This document shows, piece by piece, positions 59,601 through 64,000 of a stretch of DNA of 64,000 bases. The translations under genes and the position numbers were made by a program. Numbering within the stretch: position 1 is the first letter of the stretch; each line of letters starts with the position of its first letter. Below the pieces are notes generated by a model. The model was not told the origin of the DNA and made no database searches. It worked only from the letters and a program-made list of their open reading frames with translations. Source of the DNA: Tetraselmis striata (lineage: Eukaryota > Chlorophyta > Chlorodendrophyceae > Chlorodendrales > Chlorodendraceae); assembly GCA_006384855.1 (NCBI GenBank), contig VCJN01002039.1, positions 248,001-312,000 of the forward strand, written 5' to 3'.

Positions 59601-59831
59601 CGTACGGGGCATCTTGCGGTAGACGTCGCTGGTAGCGCACCACCGAGCGGTGGCCGCGAGAGCGGCATCATGGGCGGCTGAGGCAGCAGCCGGCGCGTGC
59701 TGGCGCTGCAGCGCCCGCACGCCAGCTGCCGACGCCGGGAGAGCCACACCGGGGCGCGGAGTCGTGGGAGGAGGGGGGCTGCAGAACTGGCAGGTGGCGG
59801 CACGGGCCGCCGCTTGCGCGCCATGGAACAC
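56667..59831 (-). CDS. LINE C polyprotein, reverse transcriptase part
   Basis: 1,054 codons open. RT motifs: a SFQSGAGCETAYMSMRVALQ block (residues about 431-450), LLLLDIRNAFNEVSRG with the first catalytic Asp (about 462-477), SRTGVRQGDVLTPLYFCLAI (about 523-542), and QSFADDCGAA carrying the catalytic DD (about 560-569). Thumb and linker follow (VYLGAPISHYPEWVTGALGR). A cysteine pair near the end (SPCCLCGRRC) with nearby Cys and His resembles the CCHC knuckle that precedes the RLE nuclease. The N-terminus has a second Cys pair (TCQFC) at residues 14-17. This is a non-LTR RT for target-primed reverse transcription; the nuclease continues downstream in other frames. The frame opens at 59831, but the natural start is likely upstream, at about 60072. 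Confidence 0.88.
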   Translation of the reverse strand: MFHGAQAAARAATCQFCSPPPPTTPRPGVALPASAAGVRALQRQHAPAAASAAHDAALAATARWCATSDVYRKMPRTPLRGTAVGVCPAARPVLFPLLDRTLAYADRFPPTDDRSYRAEGAVCVFAGLLLRPYPSSSPAVVRKLAERRVRLWEAGDAVRAGFSVCGMQQLWRESRDGSEIHNLQMEAGELPTTTSRSARRRKRWRSARARAAAAEAAEGGADAAADGVPPAVVDAHRRAAKLTAVQELRRARQALDTADLGMVSDAAAALPALDALHPPPAATGPEYSPPEEPPDLQRAPPSWGDNADEVMRWGEDQRRVLRRAPRLSAWHVDWWRWEHIRDLDVPSWRLWVNRCMAGLCHSRTAAFLASGSVFALHKDDPAAREEREKSGEPLRVRPLGVGSVLVRLASAHALGQVGADAREVMGPVQRSFQSGAGCETAYMSMRVALQLFGGRGIGGKGLLLLDIRNAFNEVSRGAIPYGLLQHPRLHGMIPFFQMLFDRPSDLYYDAPDDLGTLRATLQSRTGVRQGDVLTPLYFCLAIAGPVHAVVARTAADTFCQSFADDCGAATAAAPVPRVFDEYCTELSKVGLVVQDSKTRYVRHPGDSESELRTVREKLAPGGFRTPADDHVQDGAVYLGAPISHYPEWVTGALGRRREAHATLLERIASFGTSGYGCHHGAMRLLVVCAVRQTSFLNRVMPPSELDPFLEAVDSANISAAFSLLGLDACDQSTPRMEAAIVQMSMPADFGGLNLALLQSEAPAAFYSAQSVVLPKLVREYGPALGPLYEAVRAEVSSVATSALPWARETRRVYETVRALTTLPQEDVQRARPAYGHAHEIFELLTVINATTTAASDPTAGTTTRTGTSTSGGLRVTTSPFTATPLGVGTGEAASAAQQLLPIGGTSTANTVTTCAFVALNIPSPGDLVAHPPSAAIVSLPESLRGSTAPPSGTGSGTPSDDQPTTMVVQRHLSRAIRLRDFVALDLSFQRTGAAASRLDTLRVRAGLPIAFPVGSRVRPQDSPCCLCGRRCAGTGPLPARRFCACHLPWPHVWY

Positions 59832-59879
59832 GTGATGGCCCGAGCGCGGGGCAGCCGTCTCGTGGGACGCACCGCAGAT

Positions 59880-60072
59880 ACACAGAGGGGTCGAAAGTCG
59901 CAGCGTAGGCGAGGTGCATGGCAGCTACCCTCGGGTCGTCGGACTCCATCCCGTGGTTCACGTGCGTGCACAAGGGGGCTGGCCGCCGGTAGGTGCGTCC
60001 GCAGCCGCCATCGCAACACCGGAACTGCCAGTCAACGCCCCCGCCAGGCGTCGACGACTGCACCCGCGCCAT
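59880..60072 (-). pseudogene. LINE C N-terminal C2H2 zinc finger (different frame)
   Basis: From the ATG at 60072 the frame reads VDWQFRCCDGGCGRTYRRPA and then PLCTHVNHGMESDDPRVAAM. The spacing C-x3-C-x12-H-x3-H is a C2H2 finger, as at the N-terminus of site-specific RLE-type LINEs (R2, NeSL, Utopia types), where it binds the target DNA. The frame does not run into the RT frame; a frame change around 59880-59900 separates them. Confidence 0.7.
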
Positions 60073-61082
60073 CGCGCCCACCACCACCGGCGCCCCCGCC
60101 GGGACCGCGACCCCCACGGGAGACACTCTAGCAAAGGGGCCTGGAGGGGCCAGAAGACGCCCCACGGTGCTGAAGCCCCACCGGCCACGCCACAGCCACA
60201 GGCTGGGGGTCGGGGGAAGCGAAATGGTCTGTAGTGGTTTCAAGCGGTTAAGTAATTGTTACCATCGGGCTTTGGTACGGGCTGCCCCATCGCCCGCGAG
60301 CCCTGCGTTCCCGGCCGGGGAGCTACTTAGGACAGCCACCATCAGCTTGTCTGTCATCTTCCAGCTCGCTGCCTTCGGCAGCGGCTTCGCGTATTTGTGC
60401 GCGCGAGGGTCACTGAGGCTGAACAAATCCGCACCGAGGTTCATCAACCGGGTAGTGAGTCGTCGTGCCGCGCACATGCGTTACAACATCAGGCAGCGAC
60501 AGACAGCCCCTCGGTAGTGTGGTTTTCCCGACTCGTGCGCCCGAGGTCGTTTTTCGATTTTTGCCCTGGCCATGCAGCTGGGACGTTTTCGTGTAGCGAT
60601 GCGCACGGCAAGGAATTGGAGCTGGGGGGTCCCCGTGTGGGGGGCTTAAATCTCAACACCCGAAGTCGAGTCGCAGTACATGCCTTCGGACATACGCATC
60701 ATCATCCTCTCAGCAGGTGACACCATAGCGTACGACAATCGCGCTTCTGCCGGTACGCAGGCGTAAGTACAGGTTACTCGCACCCCATGTGAGCACTCGT
60801 AATACTGTCATGCACTACAAGTCGCCTTACAGTCGCTCGTACTGATGCCTCGTCGTCCTCGCACCAGTACTTCGCCTTCACTTGTACTCGCACTCGCAAT
60901 GCTCATACTCGTACTGCGCTTGGCTTGTACTCGTTCTCGTCCGCCTCAGTCGCCAGTTCTTCGCTCCTTCGTCGGCTCCCGCAGTACAAAGTACAGCAGT
61001 GTAGAGTACATAACACTTCGTCTGGTCGGCACGCCTGCCGGCTGCCTACGCTCGCAGTCGTAAACGAACCGTGTGTAAACCG

Positions 61083-61500
61083 GCAAAACCAGACTCGAAT
61101 GCATGATTGAAACGATCTAAACGTGTTTATGGGCGGGGTTTCCTACGGCTTAAAACTGTCCTAGTGCGACCCGTACGGTCTGTAGTGGTTTCAAGCGGTT
61201 AAGTAAATGTTACCATCGCGTTTTGGTACGGGCTGCCCCATCCATCGCGAGCGAGCCCTGCGCTCCCGGCCGGGGACGGAGCTACTTAGGACAGCCACCA
61301 GCAGCTCGTCGTCTGCCATCTTCCAGCTCGCTGCCTTCGGCAGCGCCCTCCCGTTTTCCGCCTCCGCCCTGCGGGCTCCTCCTCCGACATTCCCTCGTCC
61401 CTTTCCGCTGAACCTTCCTAGCCATAAAATGGCGCTTTTCCGTGTAAGAAAGCCTCCGCAACTTTTTGGCAAAATCAGACTCGAATGCATGAGGCCAGTA
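61083..61500 (+). repeat. Complete terminal repeat of the recombinase-element subfamily
   Basis: It is bounded by GGCAAAACCAGACTCGAATG (61081-61100) and the one-base variant near 61467-61486. Inside are GATCTAAACGTGTTTATGGG, TAGTGGTTTCAAGCGGTTAA, CTGCCATCTTCCAGCTCGCT and a short TTCCGTGTAAGAAAGCCTCC end. It is the reference copy for the truncated ones at 54915-55318 and at 55690/60226. Confidence 0.78.
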
Positions 61501-62534
61501 AGAATTGTTAGTGTGTTTTAGGTGCCATATGTCGCTCAAAACAGGAAGGGGGGGGGGGGGATTTTGTAGCTGGGCAAAGTTTGGTAGCTAGTACTTTCCG
61601 CTTTGCTTGCCGGCTCCAACTAACCGCCGTACCGCGTACGCATCGCACATTCAACCCTCGCCAACACTGCCGCCGCCGCGCTAGGCCGGCATACTGCTGT
61701 TGCCCCGAGCGCAAATACCTATCGGTCCACAACCACTCCTACCTCACGTCGCCAGCCTTCGGCTTGGGTAGCTGACACCATGTCGGTATCCACCAGGCAC
61801 ACCGTGAAGGGGGAAGGGAAGTCGGACGGCAGGGAGTTTTCGGGTTTTCCAATAAGCCCGTGCTCTAACCCCTAGAGCAGGATTGGCTAGAGGCCCGTAC
61901 CGTGCGCAGCAAGCTATGGAGTATGCAGTGAACGACATGGACCCTATCTAGCCCATCCTTTGAGCTCGTTGAACACATTGTAGTGGTCGTCGTGGAGTAT
62001 GAGCTGTTCAGCTCGCCATCCTCTGGCAATAAGAGGCGGCATGTGACCGGCGAGTCCGGTGGCAGCCGCATGCTCCAAGACGACCTAACCTGTGGGATTC
62101 GATGGAAGAGGTGCCCACTCGGTCTCACTTCGAGTTAGTCTGGTGGGCACACGCCAGATAGAGGGGGGAGGAGCAGCCATAGAACACTACTGATGTATGT
62201 ATAATCGTGTGCTTTGTGCTCTCAATGCTGCCCTCATGCATTGATATGCACACCTACGTGTGTGGCAGTTGCTCCCTATCTACCCAATATATTTATGGAC
62301 AATTGCAGCACCTTTCCAATGGACACTGATGTTGATAGTACCTAACAGTACATCAGCCAGCTACAAAAGTCATGCAGGGGCGGGTCAGATATTGTCACGG
62401 TTTTGGCAGCCAGTCACGGCCTTTCAGGAAACATACTTTATTTGAAAAAAACATTTCATAATTGACACGTATGACGGAACACACACGGAACCACCGCATC
62501 TTAACGCGGGCCGCCTGCGATCAGTCGTTCACCA
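61501..62534. other. No gene seen
   Basis: About 1 kb without a recognisable frame. The last 55 bases are the duplicated 5' flank of the second tRNA-Phe. Confidence 0.45.
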
Positions 62535-62607
62535 GCGAACATAGCTCAGCTGGGAGAGCGTAAGACTGAAGATCTTAAGGTCCCTGGTTCGATCCCGGGT
62601 GTTCGCA
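62535..62607 (+). tRNA. tRNA-Phe (GAA), second copy
   Basis: Sequence identical to 55544-55616 over all 73 nt, with the same cloverleaf and GAA anticodon, followed by TTTT. The upstream 55 bases (CTTAACGCGGGC, CTGCGATCAGTCG) are also shared with the first copy, whereas the downstream sequence diverges within about 10 bases, so the duplicated segment ended at the tRNA 3' end. Confidence 0.96.
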
Positions 62608-62904
62608 TTTTCCTATCCGGGAATGTGCAAATTTTCACCATCATCATTGCTTTATTTAGTACGGGCTTATACTGGCGGTCGGTCACAGGGACTCATAGCC
62701 TTCGAGGAGGTGACTTTCACGATCATCCCTGTGCATCATCACATGATGGGATACATGGTCGCTAGTTAGTGAGCTAGCTGCAAAAGGCGGTCAGGAAACC
62801 ACCGCGCCCTGAGTATTATTAGCGCTACATCAAATAAAAACTAAACGGCGCTTCGCGCCGGGGATTTGTGGAGGTGCCCCTACCCGTACCTCTTGGGTTG
62901 AGCC
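62608..62904. other. No gene seen
   Basis: About 300 bases between the tRNA and a LINE A tail; no feature recognised. Confidence 0.4.
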
Positions 62905-63000
62905 TGGTGCGGGATGCGGGCCGCTTTTAGCCGGCTTGTAGTGTTGATCTTGTAATACTGTGTTTTTCCGGGTGATAGTGCTTTTAGCGTTAGATTTGTC
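62905..63000 (+). mobile_element. LINE A 3' tail fragment
   Basis: GCGGGATGCGGGCCGCTTTT is followed by AGCCGGCTTGTAGTG and TTGATCTTGTAATACTGTG, matching the LINE A tail but ending before the TGTAATTCACACC terminus. Confidence 0.65.
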
Positions 63001-63054
63001 AGTAATTTATTTTTAAAGAGACATATTAATTTATAAAACAGATAATTACATGAG

Positions 63055-63140
63055 CTAGCAGCAGAATAAGGCGATATATCGGAAATAATCACCAAAATAA
63101 AAGGCAATCAGAAAGGTCCTCTACAGCGACTGCGGGGCAT
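63055..63140 (-). mobile_element. LINE C 3' tail fragment
   Basis: It matches 55801-55870 in the same orientation: AATAAGGCGATAT, CGGAAAT-ATCACCA and AAAGGTCCTCTACAGCGACT, with short indels. A 5'-truncated second copy of LINE C. Confidence 0.7.
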
Positions 63141-63159
63141 CTGTAAAACAGATTAAAGC

Positions 63160-63310
63160 TTGCCGCTGACTACTGGTGTGCATTACAAAAAGGCCAGTAC
63201 CAACCCACCGCTAAAAGCAGTACAGTATTACCCCCCCCCCCCCCCCCCCCCCCCAAAAAAAGCAGCATTACAAGATCAGCAATACAGTACAAGCCGCCTA
63301 CAGGCGGCCC
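63160..63310 (-). mobile_element. LINE A 3' tail, minus orientation
   Basis: Read on the minus strand: GCGGGATGCGGGCCGCCTGT, AGGCGGCTTGTACTG, a G run, GGTAATACTGTACTGCTTTT, GGTGGGTTGGTACTGG and the TGTAATGCACACCAGTA end. So the LINE A tail runs outward to the left from inside the terminal palindrome. Confidence 0.7.
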
Positions 63311-64000
63311 GCATCCCGCACGAGGCCGCGCAGGTCGGGCCGGTCGTCAGGTCTACGGGGCGGGCACGCCGCGAATCACCATGCCCGCCGCCTGTACCGG
63401 CACCGGACGCCGGACGCCGTCGTTCGACCGTCGCTCGTCCGTCGACGGACGCCGGGCCCCGGGTCGGCGGACTGCCCCCTTTTTAAAGCATATACAGTAC
63501 TTGGACTACCGTATAGTCGCTGTATTAAAGAGGCGGGCACGTCTCGGTTGCTGATTCAGCAGTAAAAACGCGCTGCGGTACCGCGTGTATTCTAGCCCAG
63601 GCACGTCATATATCCGTCTGATACGCCAAAATAACGCGGTACCGCAGCGCGTTTTTACTGCTGAATCAGCAACCGAGACGTGCCCGCCTCTTTAATACAG
63701 CGACTATACGGTAGTCCAAGTACTGTATATGCTTTAAAAAGGGGGCAGTCCGCCGACCCGGGGCCCGGCGTCCGTCGACGGACGAGCGACGGTCGAACGA
63801 CGGCGTCCGGCGTCCGGTGCCGGTACAGGCGGCGGGCATGGTGATTCGCGGCGTGCCCGCCCCGTAGACCTGACGACCGGCCCGACCTGCGCGGCCTCGT
63901 GCGGGATGCGGGCCGCCTGTAGGCGGCTTGTACTGTATTGCTGATCTTGTAATGCTGCTTTTTTTTGGGGGGGGGGGGGGGGGGGGGGTAATACTGTACT
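63219..64000. repeat. Near-perfect inverted repeat (~367-bp arms, 47-bp spacer), reaching the window end
   Basis: The left arm 63219-63586 and right arm 63634-64000 are reverse complements. By eye they differ only in homopolymer length (24 C against 22 G, 7 A against 8 T). The centre of each arm is GCGCTGCGGTACCGCG and the spacer is 63587-63633. Both arms contain LINE A tail sequence pointing outward. Since the left arm continues as LINE A tail beyond 63219, the right arm probably continues past the window end. Confidence 0.92.

Larger units (their letters stand above)
55795..60225 (-). mobile_element. LINE family C, apparently full length
   Basis: A 4.43-kb non-LTR retrotransposon on the minus strand, flanked by the 12-bp direct repeat GGTCTGTAGTGG (55783-55794 and 60226-60237), the expected target-site duplication; the uninterrupted target is visible at 61174-61190. 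Order: C2H2 zinc finger, spacer, RT, CCHC-like cysteines, nuclease, 3' tail. The tail (reverse of GCATAAGGCGATATCGGAAA) recurs at 63055-63140. It lacks a poly(A) tract. The main frame is open for 1,054 codons; three or four frame changes affect the N-terminal finger and the nuclease region, one of them at a long homopolymer. Confidence 0.88.
55690..61500 (+). mobile_element. Small recombinase-type (DIRS/TOC-like) element relic, split by a LINE
   Basis: Terminal-block sequence starts at about 55690 (ATGATCTAAATGTGTTACGG), breaks at 55794, and resumes at 60226 after a LINE. It runs to the GCAGCG hairpin near 60390, then about 680 bases of non-coding interior follow, then a complete second block at 61083-61500. 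That second block is bounded on both sides by GGCAAAACCAGACTCGAATG or its one-base variant, as in the 3' end of the 28.9-32.1 kb element. Unequal ends of this kind fit a split-repeat element. It has no coding capacity, so it is either non-autonomous or a deletion relic. Fossil. Confidence 0.65.

Noticed and set aside
55010-61500. The copies at 54.9-55.3 and 61.1-61.5 kb as terminal inverted repeats of one large DNA transposon carrying the RT
   Set aside because: The RT element has its own 12-bp target duplication, and the outer copies differ in completeness and match terminal repeats of a recombinase element.
63160-63486. 108-codon frame in the palindrome's left arm
   Set aside because: It runs through the C homopolymer and LINE tail sequence; no coding texture.

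Overview
The window looks like nuclear DNA of a green alga (Chlorophyta). The host genes are GC-rich and intron-dense. Their closest recognisable relatives are plant or algal proteins (vacuolar-type Ca2+/H+ exchanger, SEC31, SUMO, a FAM135-type lipase-like protein). TGTAA, the usual green-algal poly(A) signal, lies behind SEC31 and SUMO and near the ends of two LINE tails. The species cannot be named from the sequence.

Host genes: (1) the 5' part of a CAX exchanger on the minus strand (1-1160, running out of the window); (2) SEC31 of the COPII coat, minus strand, 13 exons whose phases all agree (12867-18857); (3) a FAM135/DUF676 serine-hydrolase-like gene, plus strand, 16 exons (32830-41027), with one apparent frame slip; (4) SUMO, minus strand, three exons (53354-53972); (5) two identical tRNA-Phe(GAA) genes (55544-55616 and 62535-62607).

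Between these genes lies a mobile-element graveyard. 2.1-10.1 kb holds a decayed LINE (family A, RT plus C-terminal domains) followed by the 3' part of a second LINE (family B), with an inverted copy of the B tail at 2.15 kb. 19384-23266 is a pogo-like DDE transposon with matching terminal inverted repeats and a TA target duplication, sitting in a family A tail. 23.4-26.2 kb and 28.9-32.1 kb are two fossil copies, in opposite orientation, of a tyrosine-recombinase element with DIRS/TOC-like split terminal repeats, a gag-like part and a recombinase but no room for a reverse transcriptase. A LINE A 3' fragment lies at 26.3-27.1 kb. 54.9-61.5 kb contains terminal repeats of a related subfamily; one is interrupted by an almost complete third LINE (family C: C2H2 finger, RT, PD-(D/E)XK-like nuclease) flanked by a 12-bp target-site duplication. 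The window ends in a nearly perfect inverted repeat of about 367 bp per arm built on LINE A tail sequence.

The most striking non-element structure is a 7-kb minisatellite (45569-52540) of about 116 tandem 60-bp units. Because 60 is a multiple of three and the unit is stop-free in five of six frames, it creates very long overlapping open frames on both strands (up to about 1,600 codons). I treat these as by-products of the repeat.

The host genes do not form a pathway; they are unrelated housekeeping loci separated by elements. Long C homopolymers on the sense strand of many introns are a marked local habit. All exon coordinates are read by eye from splice consensus, frame continuity and remembered family sequences; no search was run.
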